A stretch of 64,000 nt of DNA from Acidobacteriota bacterium (GTDB lineage Bacteria > Acidobacteriota > Terriglobia > Bryobacterales > Bryobacteraceae). The notes under the pieces were generated by a model that was not told where the DNA came from, made no database searches, and saw only the letters and a program-made list of their open reading frames with translations. Where the stretch lies: contig SYLY01000250.1 in the NCBI GenBank assembly GCA_005808475.1, positions 1 through 64,000 on the forward strand. Reading direction: 5' to 3'. Below, piece after piece: positions 26,715 through 36,234 of the stretch. A program made the translations under genes and the position numbers. The stretch's first letter is position 1; every line of letters starts with the position of its first letter.

Positions 26715-26827
26715 TACCGGATTTTACATCCAAGGCCTGCCCGGGGTCGCGCGGAGTGGTAAATTAGGTAACCACAGAGCGTGGCGCGAGAGCGCGAAGT
26801 CAAAGTCGGGACCTGAAGGGTAGGACC

Positions 26828-29800
26828 ATGGCAATTCGAACGTTGATCGTCCTTCTGGGTGGGTGCATCGCTTCCGCATGGGCCCAGGACGCGGTCGTCC
26901 GTGCGCGGCAATTGGAAATGAGCGGGGACACCCAGGCAGCGCTGCAAGCGCTGCGCGAGGCCGCCAAGGGCGGAGGAGCGGCGCCGTTGCGGGCTCTGGC
27001 GGAATTTCTGGACCGCCGCCACGATCCCGGAGCCCGGGGCGTCTACGAGAAGCTGCTCGCCGCGAATCCTTCCGCCGGCGTGAAGACGTCCGCCCTGCGG
27101 CGGCTGACCGTGCTGAACCTGCTCGCCGGCGACAGCGCCGCCGCTTCGCGCCACCTGGGCGCCTACGCCGCGGCCGGCGGTTCCGATCTGCCCGGGCGCA
27201 TGCCCGAATTCGCCACTCCGGAGAAGCACCCCACCGTAGAGATTCCCGGACCGATTTCCAGCTTCTCCCGCATGGCTGCGCTGTCGCCGGACTTGAGGCC
27301 CGACGAACTGCTGCCCGCGCTCGCCCGCAACATCGTCACCAACGGCTACCAGGCGTCCAACAGCCAGGAGGCGCTCGAGCAGACGGAATACCTGAAGCTG
27401 GTCTTCCGCTACCTCTCCCAGGCGCGTGAGTTCGAGAAGCTGGCCGGCGAGTCGAAGAAAATCTCCATCGAGCAGTGCGACTCCACCAAGACCGCCGACT
27501 TGCTCAAGATCGCCGGCTATCGCATGCGCGGCGCCTGCGGCGGCGACCTGACGCTCGAAACCGTCAATGCCAACCGCGCCTTCCTGACCATCGACTCCGG
27601 CTTTCCGCTCGCCGAACTCGAACAGGCGCTCCGCACCAACCGCCCCTTCGAAATCGACTACAGGCCGACCGCCGTACCCGTTATCCACGGTCCCGAGTAT
27701 TGGCTCTCGGTCGAAAAGAAGGACAAGGGCGAGTTCATCGACACCTTCATGTCGGACCCGTTGCTTTGCCGCCTCTACCTGGGGTTGGCCAAGATCGACC
27801 GCGAGACGGCGCTCGAACTCAAGAAGGCGATTCCGATCCAGCGTCTCCGCGCGTTCGGGCACGTGCTCGATTTCTTCGGCGGCATGTTCCAGATCCGCGG
27901 CGGCAAAGCCGAGGTTCCTGGCGCTCCCGGCAGCGAAGCCGCGTGGGCCGAACTGGCCGGCGCTCCGCCGTCGCAGGGAGCGGCGTTCCTCGAGAAGCTT
28001 ACGGTGAAGGATGACGGCTGGTTGACCAGCTATTTCGATTCGCTTTCGCGCATCGAGGGCCCAGTGCAGTCCTACCTCACCGATCCGACGCGCATGAAGC
28101 GTTTTTACGCGGCGTTGCGCGGCCGGGTGACCAGCCCCGGCCCGGCGCGTCCGGTCTTCCGCTCCAACACGGATCTGATGCTGCTCACCACTCGTCTTCG
28201 CATGGACCGCGACGGGCAACCCCACCTTCCCGGCGGCATCGAGATGTGGAGGAACCTGTTCGTCAACCATCCGCACGGCAAGTACGACGGCAAGCTGACC
28301 AAGGCCGCGGCTGGATGGAAGACGTCCGACGACGGGCTGGAAGCGCTGTTCGCGCTGTCGCGCAAGGCGGTGGAGAACGAGCCACTGAAGATCTTCATGG
28401 CGCTGAGCGACCTCAATCGCAAGCGGTCCAAGCCGGTGTCGGCCGCCGTGGCCGATCGCGTCGCCCGCAACTGGCGCGCGGTGTCCTCGCAGCTTCCGGT
28501 GTTGACCGAAGCCGACCTTTCCGACGAAACCATCGTCGAGTACCTGGATACAGTGGCCGATATCAGCGCGATCAAGGATCAGAGTCTGCGCGCCGACACG
28601 GCGGGCTCCATGCAGGGGCTGGTGAGTCTCTGGCAGATCTTCACCCGGAACTCGCTGATCCCGCCATCGTCGGCCGAGCAGGCGCTCAAGGACATCCTGA
28701 ACGAGTTCGGGAAATCCAAGGACATGGCCGAGATCTTCGACGGCTCGGTGCAGGGCGTGCGGTTCTTGATGAAGGCCTCGGGCGTCGCCGAAAGCGCCAA
28801 CCCCCAGGAGAAGATGCTCGAACTTCTGGCCGGCAGCCTAAAGCCCGGGGACGAAGAAGCGCATCAGCAGATGATTGCCGACATGAACCGCATCTTCGAG
28901 GCGCAGAAGCTGATCTCGCTGAAGACGCTGCTGGATCTGGCGGCGAATATCGACGGCATCGCGAAGGGCGGGAAGGTCGACATGGCGCTGGTGAACCGGT
29001 TGCAGCAGCGCATGCAGGAGATCCAACTGCCCCGCGCGTCTCTGACCGGAGCCGAAAAGAACGCGCTCTCGTTCGGCTACTGGACGGAAAAACACATCGA
29101 AGGGCAACGTAAGCTGGCGCTCCGCCAAACGCTCGAGAAGGCCGGCGCGGACGGCGCCAAACTCGCCTCCGCTCGCGCGATGCTCGCGCCCATCCTGCGC
29201 GACACGCTGGTCGGCTTCAGCTATCTCTACTACGCTCCTCCCGGCGCGCAACTGCTCAAGACGAATCCTCTGTTCGTGCGCAGCCACGATTTTCTCGGCG
29301 TGCAGGGCGCCAACCAGACGTGGCGCAACACCGAGATCCTCGGCACCGGCTGGCCATCGAGCGCCGGCGGCCGTCTGGTAGGCTCGCTGGCGGGTCTCGC
29401 CTACGCACTGGCCGAAGCCGAGCAGAACTTCCTCATCCCCACGCGCGAACAGGCGCTGATCTGGGGCGATCTGGTTCCGCAAATGGTGCTGATGGCCAAG
29501 GCTCCGCGCTGGTGGACCGTGTCGCCGCAACAGATGCACTTCGTGGGTGTGAACATGCGGCTGGGTGAATCGGTGCTCGCCGAATCGGTGATCGACCCCA
29601 AGCGGCGCGCGGAGACGATGAAGGTGCTCGGCCGCCAAGCCACGCCCGCGCGGACGTCCCGCGTGGAGACTCTACTCTCGGAGGGCAACCTGAGCGCGGC
29701 GCTCGACAACGTGACGGCCTCCGAACTGATGGCCATCGGCACTGACTGGACCGCCAAGCACGAGACCGGCGACGACGTGTTCTCCCGCGAGATCCGCCAA

Positions 29801-30178
29801 CTGCGCGCCTATGCGCCCGCGATGATCAACTCGCAAGCCATCTCCCGCGCCTTCGGAACGCCCAAGCCGACGCTCACCTCTTCGTTTCAGCCGGAACTGC
29901 TCAGTCTGCGCACGTTTCCCACCCTGATGGGCTATTCGAGCCGGATCATGGCGGAGAGCTGGGAGTCGAGTCTGCTTTACTTCGCCGCCATCGCCGACGA
30001 ATCCGGAATGAACCCCGGCCGGCTCAACGTCGCGATCCCCGAATGGACCGCCGACGCGGTGCAACGCATCTTCGCCACTCACCTCGAGGACTGGCCGGCG
30101 CTGCTGCGCTCGCTCCGGTCGGTGGGCGAAGATGTCCGCAAGAAGGCCGCGAACGGCGAAAAAGCCGGTGGGGAATGA
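26828..30178 (+). CDS. Very large secreted protein of unknown function
   Basis: I do not recognise this 1116-residue protein. It has a clean signal peptide (about 1-19, RTLIVLLGGCIASAWAQ) and no later membrane segment, so it is periplasmic or secreted. Residues ~20-115 look like TPR-type helical hairpins (VRARQLEMSGDTQAALQALREAA, GARGVYEKLLAANPSAGVKTSALRRL). Most of the remainder is predicted helical, with conserved-looking aromatic patches such as GFSYLYYAPPGAQLLKTNP and RWWTVSPQQMHFVGVNMRLGE. The start is supported by GAAGGGTAGG 6 bases upstream. It is followed by a VWFA protein gene 32 bases later in the same direction, and the two may form a secreted module. Codon use matches the neighbours, so it looks native. 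Confidence 0.75.
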   Translation: MAIRTLIVLLGGCIASAWAQDAVVRARQLEMSGDTQAALQALREAAKGGGAAPLRALAEFLDRRHDPGARGVYEKLLAANPSAGVKTSALRRLTVLNLLAGDSAAASRHLGAYAAAGGSDLPGRMPEFATPEKHPTVEIPGPISSFSRMAALSPDLRPDELLPALARNIVTNGYQASNSQEALEQTEYLKLVFRYLSQAREFEKLAGESKKISIEQCDSTKTADLLKIAGYRMRGACGGDLTLETVNANRAFLTIDSGFPLAELEQALRTNRPFEIDYRPTAVPVIHGPEYWLSVEKKDKGEFIDTFMSDPLLCRLYLGLAKIDRETALELKKAIPIQRLRAFGHVLDFFGGMFQIRGGKAEVPGAPGSEAAWAELAGAPPSQGAAFLEKLTVKDDGWLTSYFDSLSRIEGPVQSYLTDPTRMKRFYAALRGRVTSPGPARPVFRSNTDLMLLTTRLRMDRDGQPHLPGGIEMWRNLFVNHPHGKYDGKLTKAAAGWKTSDDGLEALFALSRKAVENEPLKIFMALSDLNRKRSKPVSAAVADRVARNWRAVSSQLPVLTEADLSDETIVEYLDTVADISAIKDQSLRADTAGSMQGLVSLWQIFTRNSLIPPSSAEQALKDILNEFGKSKDMAEIFDGSVQGVRFLMKASGVAESANPQEKMLELLAGSLKPGDEEAHQQMIADMNRIFEAQKLISLKTLLDLAANIDGIAKGGKVDMALVNRLQQRMQEIQLPRASLTGAEKNALSFGYWTEKHIEGQRKLALRQTLEKAGADGAKLASARAMLAPILRDTLVGFSYLYYAPPGAQLLKTNPLFVRSHDFLGVQGANQTWRNTEILGTGWPSSAGGRLVGSLAGLAYALAEAEQNFLIPTREQALIWGDLVPQMVLMAKAPRWWTVSPQQMHFVGVNMRLGESVLAESVIDPKRRAETMKVLGRQATPARTSRVETLLSEGNLSAALDNVTASELMAIGTDWTAKHETGDDVFSREIRQLRAYAPAMINSQAISRAFGTPKPTLTSSFQPELLSLRTFPTLMGYSSRIMAESWESSLLYFAAIADESGMNPGRLNVAIPEWTADAVQRIFATHLEDWPALLRSLRSVGEDVRKKAANGEKAGGE

Positions 30179-30210
30179 GATTCCGATAGACTCTTGGAAG
30201 GAACATCGAG

Positions 30211-31248
30211 ATGCGTAAATCGATTCATGCGGGAATTGGGGTGGCGCTCCTGGGAGCCGCCGCCGCTTCCCTCTGGACACTGACGCCGGAAGCTTTCGCG
30301 CAGCAACCCACACAGGCGGAGAAGCCCACCTTCCGCACCGAAGTCAACATGGTGGTGTTGAGCTTCACCGTCACCGACAGCAAGGGACGCTACAAGAACG
30401 ACCTCAAGCACACCGACTTCCGGATCCTCGAGGACGGCATCGTTCAGAAGATGAACACCTTCGCGGAAGGCAATCGCCCCCCGGTGCAGGTACTCGAGGA
30501 CGGCGGCACCCGTCAACTCATCGCCACCGGCGGCGACGCGCAAAAGAAGGAAGGGGAAGGCGATCCCCGGCTCGACTCGTTCGTCGGCACCAACGTGTTC
30601 GTGCTCTTCGACACGAGCAACTACATGTACAAGGGCTTCGTTTACGCCTCCGACGCCATCGCCGATTTCATCCGCGGGCTGGACCGGGCGGACTCGGTCG
30701 CGGTCTACACATTCAGCCGCAATCTCTCCAAGGCCGCCAATCTCACGCGCGACCGCAGCCAGGCGATCTTCGGTCTCCGCAAGGCGGTGGCCGGCGACGA
30801 CTCCGCTCTCTACAACGCCCTGCTGCTCGCCCTTCGCGACGCCGCCAAGGTCGCCGGGCGCAAGGTGGTGATCGTGTTCTCGAACGGGCCCGACAACGCC
30901 AGCATGGTGGCGCCGGACGACGTGCGCGCCGTCGCCGAGGACGAAGGCATTCCGATCTACGTGATCTCCACCAGCGACGTGAGCAGCGACCCGATCTCGT
31001 CGAGCGTGTTCCGCCGCATCTCGCAGCGCACCGGCGGCCAAGTCTACTTCGCCAAGACCTGGCAGAAGCAGGTGGAGGCATTCGAGGCCATCCGCGAATC
31101 GCTGGGCAACTCGTACACCATCACCTACTATCCGCAAAACAACACGAACGAGGGCTTCCGCAAGATCGCCGTCGAGATCACATCCGACGCCGGCAAGAAG
31201 TTCCGCGTCCGCGCCCGCCCCGGGTACCGGCCCACGCGCACCTTCTAA
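30211..31248 (+). CDS. VWFA-related Acidobacterial domain protein
   Basis: The 345-residue protein fits the acidobacterial VWFA-related family: a signal peptide (about 1-31), a leading beta domain (FRTEVNMVVLSFTVTDSKGRYKNDL, then DFRILEDGIVQKMNTF), and a von Willebrand A fold with a MIDAS-like strand NVFVLFDTSNYM, followed by DRADSVAVYTFSRNLSKAANLTRD and GDDSALYNALLLALRDAAKVAGRKVVIVFSNG. The MIDAS motif is imperfect: DTSNY has replaced DxSxS, so metal binding may be weakened. The end, TITYYPQNNTNEGFRKIAVEI, is family-typical. Acidobacteria carry many copies, whose role in adhesion or extracellular assembly is unproven. It probably shares a transcript with the orphan gene upstream and the fusion gene downstream. 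Confidence 0.9.
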   Translation: MRKSIHAGIGVALLGAAAASLWTLTPEAFAQQPTQAEKPTFRTEVNMVVLSFTVTDSKGRYKNDLKHTDFRILEDGIVQKMNTFAEGNRPPVQVLEDGGTRQLIATGGDAQKKEGEGDPRLDSFVGTNVFVLFDTSNYMYKGFVYASDAIADFIRGLDRADSVAVYTFSRNLSKAANLTRDRSQAIFGLRKAVAGDDSALYNALLLALRDAAKVAGRKVVIVFSNGPDNASMVAPDDVRAVAEDEGIPIYVISTSDVSSDPISSSVFRRISQRTGGQVYFAKTWQKQVEAFEAIRESLGNSYTITYYPQNNTNEGFRKIAVEITSDAGKKFRVRARPGYRPTRTF

Positions 31249-31251
31249 GTC

Positions 31252-33372
31252 GTGCTCGTCACTCGCCGCGATCTGGCCGGTCTGGCCGCCTTCTTCCAGG
31301 GCTCGGGACCGCGCCGGATCGCGGCGCTGGTTAGCGAATACCGCCCCGGATCGCACGCCGACGCGATCGTGGGCAAGGTTCTGGACGGCCTCTGGTACGA
31401 GGGCCCGCGCGCGCCCCGGCTCCGCGTCGCGTCGATGTACACCGATCAGGTCCCCGACGAGGACATGAGCCGCGGTCTTGCCGCCAAGCATGGTTTCAAG
31501 CTGGCCTCGTCGATTCGCGAAGCGCTCACCGGCGTCTCCGATACCTCGGCCGGATCGCGCGCACTCGCCGTCGACGGCGTGCTCCTGATCTGCGAGCACG
31601 GCGCGTATCCGTACAATGCCCTCGGGCGGAAACTCTATCCTCGCTTCGAATTCTTCCAGCAGGTAGTGGACGTGTTTCGCGAGACGGGCCGCGTCGCGCC
31701 GGTCTTCGTCGACAAGCACTTCTCCCACGACTGGCATCGAGCCCGCCGCATGTATGACGCGGCGCGGGAGTTGAAGATCCCGCTGATGGCGGGCTCGGTG
31801 GAGCCGCTGTCGCGCGATCCGGCGATCCGCCTGGATTCGGGGCTCGAACTCGAACGGGTGGTCACCACGTGGCAGGCCGATTTCTTCGACAGCAAGGACT
31901 CATACGGGTTCCATGCGATCGAGAACCTGCAAAGCCTGATCGAGTCGCGCAAGGGTGGCGAGACCGGTGTTCGCGCCGTGCAGTGCCTCGAGAACGCCGC
32001 CGTGTGGGAGTGGACGCGCGAGACGCCGTGGGCGGCCGGTCTGCTCGGCGCGGCCATGGCGAAGGGCCCGCTCGATCTGGCGGCGCTGGAGAAGGCCGTG
32101 CGCCGCCCGCTGGTATTCCGCGTCGAGTACGCGGACGGGCTGGAAGCGGCTGCGTATCGCCTGAACGGAGCGCCGGGAGGCCGCGCGCTGGCCGCGGCAG
32201 TGCGAGGCCGCCCGGAACCGCTGACGATCGCGACCATGTGGCGTCCGTCGCCCGCGGTGTCCGCGCCGGCGGACCAGCGCCGCCAGTATCCTTACAACCA
32301 CTTCAGCGCCACCGTGCACGCGTTCGAGCGGCTGGCCATCGAGGGCGCCGCGCCGAATCCGGTGGAACGCACTTTGCTCACGACAGGCGTGCTGGCGGCC
32401 CTGTTCGAGTCGAGCTACCAGCCCGCGCCGATGTACGGCCGCAGCCTGCAGCACGGCACGCTGCTCGACCGCGGCCGGCGGATCGAGACGCCGCATTTGA
32501 ACATCGCGTACGGGCAACCCTCGGCGGTCTCGAGCGCCGATCCCTGGCTGCCGCCGGTTCCCGCGGATCAGGCGGTGAAGGGTTGGCGTCCCGGCCGGTT
32601 CGCCAGCGCCACGCTGGGCCGCGAGGCCGGCTACTGGATCTACACGCCGCCCGGCCATGACTCCGGCCGCGAGCGATTCCCGGTCGTCTTCTGGCTACAC
32701 GGTTTCAACGGCTCGCCCACGTCGGCTACGCCGTTCCTCGAGCGATTACGCCTGGCGGTGGAACGCGGGCAGGCTCCGCGCATGATCGTGGTGTCGTGCG
32801 TCGATCCGCTTCACATCAGCCAGTGGACCGACTCCAAGGACGGCGGGAATCCCGTCGAAACCGTGATCGTGCGCGATCTGGTTCCGCACATCGAAAAGGC
32901 GTACCGCACGATTCCGGGCCGCGCCGGCCGCGCGATCGAGGGCTATTCGATGGGCGGCTACGGCGCCGCCTACCTGGGCTTCAAGTACCCGGAGCTGTTC
33001 TCCGCCGTGTCGATCCTCGCGCCCGGCATGTTGTCGCCGGAGCGGATGAGCAAGGTTCGCGACGGAATCATCTTCGACAAGATCTACGGCCGCGATCCCG
33101 ATTACGCGGTCAGCCATTCGGCGTGGACCGTCACCCGGAACCAGGTGGATGCGGTGAAGCGATGGAAACCGCTCGTGCGCCTGTTCGTGGGCGACCGCGA
33201 CATTTCCATGGACCAGAGCATCCAATATCACGAGACGCTGACCGAACTGGGCATCGCTCACGAATGGGGCCTGGTTCCGGGTGCGGAACACAATACCGGC
33301 CAGACGTTCGATCTCTGGCCGGGCAATCCGTTCGACTTCTTCGCGAAGGCGTTTCCGTCGGCGAAGCGATAG
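31252..33372 (+). CDS. Fusion of a dehydrogenase-like N-terminal region and a C-terminal putative esterase
   Basis: This 706-residue protein has two parts. Residues ~20-420 resemble an acidobacterial/planctomycete family related to Gfo/Idh/MocA proteins (RIAALVSEYRPGSHADAIVGK, VDGVLLICEHGAYPYN, VFVDKHFSHDWHRARRMY, YPYNHFSATVHAFERLAIEG). Residues ~460-706 are an alpha/beta hydrolase of the esterase D/feruloyl esterase type: FPVVFWLHGFNGSP forms the oxyanion side, the nucleophile Ser lies in GYSMGG at about residue 565, and a candidate His is in GAEHNTGQ near the C-terminus. The start is GTG at 31252, four bases after the VWFA stop; no ATG is nearby. No clear signal peptide is visible. Substrate is unknown. 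Confidence 0.8.
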   Translation: MLVTRRDLAGLAAFFQGSGPRRIAALVSEYRPGSHADAIVGKVLDGLWYEGPRAPRLRVASMYTDQVPDEDMSRGLAAKHGFKLASSIREALTGVSDTSAGSRALAVDGVLLICEHGAYPYNALGRKLYPRFEFFQQVVDVFRETGRVAPVFVDKHFSHDWHRARRMYDAARELKIPLMAGSVEPLSRDPAIRLDSGLELERVVTTWQADFFDSKDSYGFHAIENLQSLIESRKGGETGVRAVQCLENAAVWEWTRETPWAAGLLGAAMAKGPLDLAALEKAVRRPLVFRVEYADGLEAAAYRLNGAPGGRALAAAVRGRPEPLTIATMWRPSPAVSAPADQRRQYPYNHFSATVHAFERLAIEGAAPNPVERTLLTTGVLAALFESSYQPAPMYGRSLQHGTLLDRGRRIETPHLNIAYGQPSAVSSADPWLPPVPADQAVKGWRPGRFASATLGREAGYWIYTPPGHDSGRERFPVVFWLHGFNGSPTSATPFLERLRLAVERGQAPRMIVVSCVDPLHISQWTDSKDGGNPVETVIVRDLVPHIEKAYRTIPGRAGRAIEGYSMGGYGAAYLGFKYPELFSAVSILAPGMLSPERMSKVRDGIIFDKIYGRDPDYAVSHSAWTVTRNQVDAVKRWKPLVRLFVGDRDISMDQSIQYHETLTELGIAHEWGLVPGAEHNTGQTFDLWPGNPFDFFAKAFPSAKR

Positions 33373-33378
33373 GCCCGC

Positions 33379-34485
33379 TCAGAGATTGATCTTGCGGACC
33401 GCCTGCTGGTTCGCTTCCCAGTAGGTCTTCTTGAGCGCGATGGACGGATCGCCGGCCTCCGGCTGCACGCGCCCTCGCGCGTCGGTGGCGCGGCTGGCCA
33501 CGGTGTGTTCGCCCGGCTTGGCTCCGCGCCACTCGTAGGACCAGAACGTCCAGCAATGCTCCGCGCCCTTGCGGCGCTCGAGTTTCGCCTCCGCCCACTC
33601 GCCGCCGTCGATCCGCACATCGACGGACTTAATGGGCGTGCCGTCGCTCCACGCCGCGCCTGTCACGCGGATGGAGCCATCCTCGCGCCGCGCCGCGCGC
33701 GCCGCCACCGATTTCAAGTTCATGCGGCCGACGGCGGTCTCGCGCCAGATCGTCTTGTCACCCTGCTTTTCGCCGCGGATCGTCACGTAGTCGCGGCCCA
33801 TGAAGCGCGCCTGATACTTGCGATCGTGGAGTTCGATTCTGGTGAGCCACTTCACCCACGCGATGCCATACCAGCCGGGCACGATCAACCGCAGCGGGGC
33901 GCCGTGGTTCTTGTCGAGGGGCTCGCCGTTCAGCGCCCAGCACAGCAGCACGTCAGGCTTGATGGCGTCCCGCAGGTCGAGACTCCGCGCGAACTGCTGT
34001 TCGTAGTCGTTGTTGCGGATCTTCTCCTTGCCCTGATCGGCCGCGAAGAACACCGCCTCGATCGCCTCGCTCTTCACGCCGCACTCCTTCAGCAGCGGCG
34101 CCAGCGGCGTTCCGGTCCACTTCGAGTTTCCGATCAGGCCGCCCGCCGGGCCGTTGCCGGAGCACTCGATGGTGACCGTACGTTCCTTCGCCGCGCGGCG
34201 CTTCAATTGGTCCAGGCTCAGCGACCGGGGGCGCTCCACCATGCCGCCGATGTCGAGTTTCCACTTCGCCATGTCGACGTCCGGAAAGCCATAGTGGCCC
34301 ACGCGGAACAACTCCGGCGTGGGCGTGAGCCACGACTCGAGCTTGTCCCACGGCAGGTTCGGGCGTTCCGGGTTGAACGGTTTCGCGTCGGCGAAGGGAA
34401 CCGGAGTCTCTCCCGGAGCGGCGGCGGAGAAGCGCGCGAACGCGGCGGTGGCGGCCGCGGAGGGGAACAATTGGCGGCGGGTCAT
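33379..34485 (-). CDS. Sulfite oxidase family molybdoprotein with dimerisation domain and Tat signal
   Basis: The 368-residue protein starts with a twin-arginine leader (MTRRQLFPSAAATAAFARF) and contains a full sulfite oxidase core: the molybdenum-ligand cysteine is C108 in VTIECSGNGPAGG, and the cofactor pocket includes NHGAPLRLIVPGWYGIAWVKW. A C-terminal immunoglobulin-like Mo-co dimerisation domain follows (RVTGAAWSDGTPIKSVDVRIDGGEW, WTFWSYEWRGAKPGEHTVASRATDARG). ATG 34485 is chosen because it places the RR motif at residues 3-4; the longer frame from 34503 adds six residues. No cytochrome partner gene is adjacent, unlike the other molybdoenzyme at 20908. It should oxidise sulfite or a related compound in the periplasm. 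Confidence 0.9.
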   Translation of the reverse strand: MTRRQLFPSAAATAAFARFSAAAPGETPVPFADAKPFNPERPNLPWDKLESWLTPTPELFRVGHYGFPDVDMAKWKLDIGGMVERPRSLSLDQLKRRAAKERTVTIECSGNGPAGGLIGNSKWTGTPLAPLLKECGVKSEAIEAVFFAADQGKEKIRNNDYEQQFARSLDLRDAIKPDVLLCWALNGEPLDKNHGAPLRLIVPGWYGIAWVKWLTRIELHDRKYQARFMGRDYVTIRGEKQGDKTIWRETAVGRMNLKSVAARAARREDGSIRVTGAAWSDGTPIKSVDVRIDGGEWAEAKLERRKGAEHCWTFWSYEWRGAKPGEHTVASRATDARGRVQPEAGDPSIALKKTYWEANQQAVRKINL

Positions 34486-34520
34486 TTCGCTATCATAGGG
34501 CAAACGGAGGTTGTGAACAT

Positions 34521-35354
34521 ATGAGACTACTGATCGCGGCGCTGTGCGGGCTGCCCCTGTTGGCCGATTTAGTGGAGGTCCAACCGCGCCGCACGCGCGA
34601 CTACGATGAGCGCGCCAATCAAGGCTGGTGCTCGATCCGCGTTTGGGTTGACGAGGAAGTCAATATCTTCCTGGAAGGGGAACGCGTGATGTTCGAAACG
34701 GTGCGCGGCGCGCCGGCGCGTGACGTGGGCACCGAGTGCTCGCAGCCGATGCCGCGCGGAAACGCTCTGAGCGACTTTCAGTTCAAGGGCATCGACGGAC
34801 GCGGCGAGGTGCGTCTCATCGAGGACCCGCAGCAACGCAACCGCTATCGCGCCTGGGTGCGCATCCGCGACACCAAGAAGGGCGCCGAGGAGCACCATTT
34901 CCGGCTGAACTGGAAGAACACGTGGACGCAGTACGGAAACACGCGCGGGAACACAGGTTCGAGCGGCCGCGACACGCGCGGCGGCGGCCGCGGCGGCTCC
35001 GTCACGCAGTCGATCTCCGGGCGCGCCGACGCGAGCGGCCGCTACTTCGACGAGCGCGACCGCACCTGGCGTTTGGAAGGCGACGGAGTCTGCTTCTATA
35101 CCGATCGCGATTTCCGCGGCGACGCGTTTTGCTCCCGCGTTGGAGAGGACCGCGCTACCATGGGCCGCGTGCTTTCGAGCAGCTACCAGTCGATGCGCCT
35201 GTTTGGACGCGCGCGGGAAGTGGAAGCGTTCGACCAGGAGGACTACCGCGGCGCGTCGGCCCGCCTCACGCGCGAGGAACGCGATCTCGGGGCCGTTCGC
35301 ACCAGCCGCGGCGACTCGATGGCCGGCCGCGTGCAATCGTTCCGCGTGCGATAG
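34521..35354 (+). CDS. Secreted protein with C-terminal beta/gamma-crystallin or peptidase inhibitor I36-like domain
   Basis: This 277-residue protein has a short signal peptide (RLLIAALCGLPLLA), an N-terminal region of about 115 residues of unknown fold rich in charged strands, and a Gly/Arg-rich linker (about 140-165, GNTGSSGRDTRGGGRGGS). The C-terminal half contains two Greek-key-like motifs: VCFYTDRDFRGDAFCSRVG and VEAFDQEDYRGASARL, which match the beta/gamma-crystallin/I36 inhibitor pattern (aromatic-x-D-x2-F-x-G). The two cysteines of the first motif could form a disulphide. A role in calcium binding or protease inhibition is possible but only by family analogy. The coding direction is opposite to the sulfite oxidase gene, with 35 bases between the starts. 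Confidence 0.7.
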   Translation: MRLLIAALCGLPLLADLVEVQPRRTRDYDERANQGWCSIRVWVDEEVNIFLEGERVMFETVRGAPARDVGTECSQPMPRGNALSDFQFKGIDGRGEVRLIEDPQQRNRYRAWVRIRDTKKGAEEHHFRLNWKNTWTQYGNTRGNTGSSGRDTRGGGRGGSVTQSISGRADASGRYFDERDRTWRLEGDGVCFYTDRDFRGDAFCSRVGEDRATMGRVLSSSYQSMRLFGRAREVEAFDQEDYRGASARLTREERDLGAVRTSRGDSMAGRVQSFRVR

Positions 35355-35375
35355 GGGCCGGGTTATCCTTATCGA

Positions 35376-36233
35376 ATGTTCGAGATCGTTTACCGCTACG
35401 ACCCGGAGAGTCCGCATCTCCCGGTTCCCCAGACCGCGTCCGAGGCCCGGCTGGCGCTCGAAAGGGGAAATCGCCACTTCGCGGAAGTGCTGCAAGGCTG
35501 CGATCTCCACGTGCCGGGCCAACGCGTATTGCCGCTCGATCCGCTCGACTACGGCCTGGGCGGAGACGAAGGCTCGGCCCCGGCGCAGGAGCCCTGGGCC
35601 GCCGTGCTCGGGTGCGCCGACGCGCGCGTGCCGGTGGAGATCATATTCGAGCAAGGCTGCAACGACCTGTTCGTGGTCCGCGTGGCGGGCAATGTCGTTG
35701 GCAGCGAGTGTCTGGGCAGCCTCGGCTACGCCACGCACAACTTCCATTCGCTGAAGTTGATCGCGGTGCTGGGCCATCTCCACTGCGGCGCGGTGGCGGC
35801 CACCGTGGACGCGTACCTGAATCCGTCGGCGTTCGTCTCGATCGCCAACAACTACCCGCTCCAGTCGATCGTGAATCGCGTGCTGGCGCCGGTTCGCGCC
35901 TCGGCGATGGCGCTGCAAGGCGTGCATGGCGAAGGAGTGCGCCAGAACCCCGGCTACCGCAACGCGCTGGTCGAAACGTCGGTGACGGTCAACGCAGCCT
36001 GGGGCGCGCACAGTTTGCAGTTGGAGTTGACCGACCGGGACGAGGGCGGCCGGCAGGTCGTCTTCGGAGTCTACGACTTGGCGAGCCGGTTCGTGCGGCT
36101 GCCGCTCGAGCGCTCCACCTCGTCCGGGGCCGACATCGGGCTGCACGATCCCCCGCGCGATTCTCGAGGCTTCGAGGAGTTGGCCCAACGATTGGCGGCG
36201 GGCGAATACATGCGCGGCCTGTTGGGAATGTAG
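35376..36233 (+). CDS. Beta-class carbonic anhydrase
   Basis: This 285-residue enzyme interconverts carbon dioxide and bicarbonate. The beta-class active site is complete: C80-x-D82-x-R84 in [12 protein letters not shown] and H134-x-x-C137 in [10 protein letters not shown] supply the zinc ligands and the Asp/Arg dyad. Other family blocks are [18 protein letters not shown] and [20 protein letters not shown]. It is longer than the usual ~200-220 residues, with an N-terminal leader of ~20 residues and a C-terminal extension of about 60 residues after [19 protein letters not shown]. There is no signal peptide, so it is cytoplasmic. It lies 21 bases after the crystallin-like gene and converges on the pncB gene. 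Confidence 0.92.
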   Translation: MFEIVYRYDPESPHLPVPQTASEARLALERGNRHFAEVLQGCDLHVPGQRVLPLDPLDYGLGGDEGSAPAQEPWAAVLGCADARVPVEIIFEQGCNDLFVVRVAGNVVGSECLGSLGYATHNFHSLKLIAVLGHLHCGAVAATVDAYLNPSAFVSIANNYPLQSIVNRVLAPVRASAMALQGVHGEGVRQNPGYRNALVETSVTVNAAWGAHSLQLELTDRDEGGRQVVFGVYDLASRFVRLPLERSTSSGADIGLHDPPRDSRGFEELAQRLAAGEYMRGLLGM

Positions 36234-36234
36234 G

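Noticed and set aside
26760-26810. Dispersed repeat-like sequence (ACCACAGAG followed by a GCGCGAGAGCGCG hairpin) upstream of the large orphan gene
   Set aside because: It looks like a fragment of a dispersed intergenic repeat, but only one copy is visible in the window, so repetition cannot be shown.
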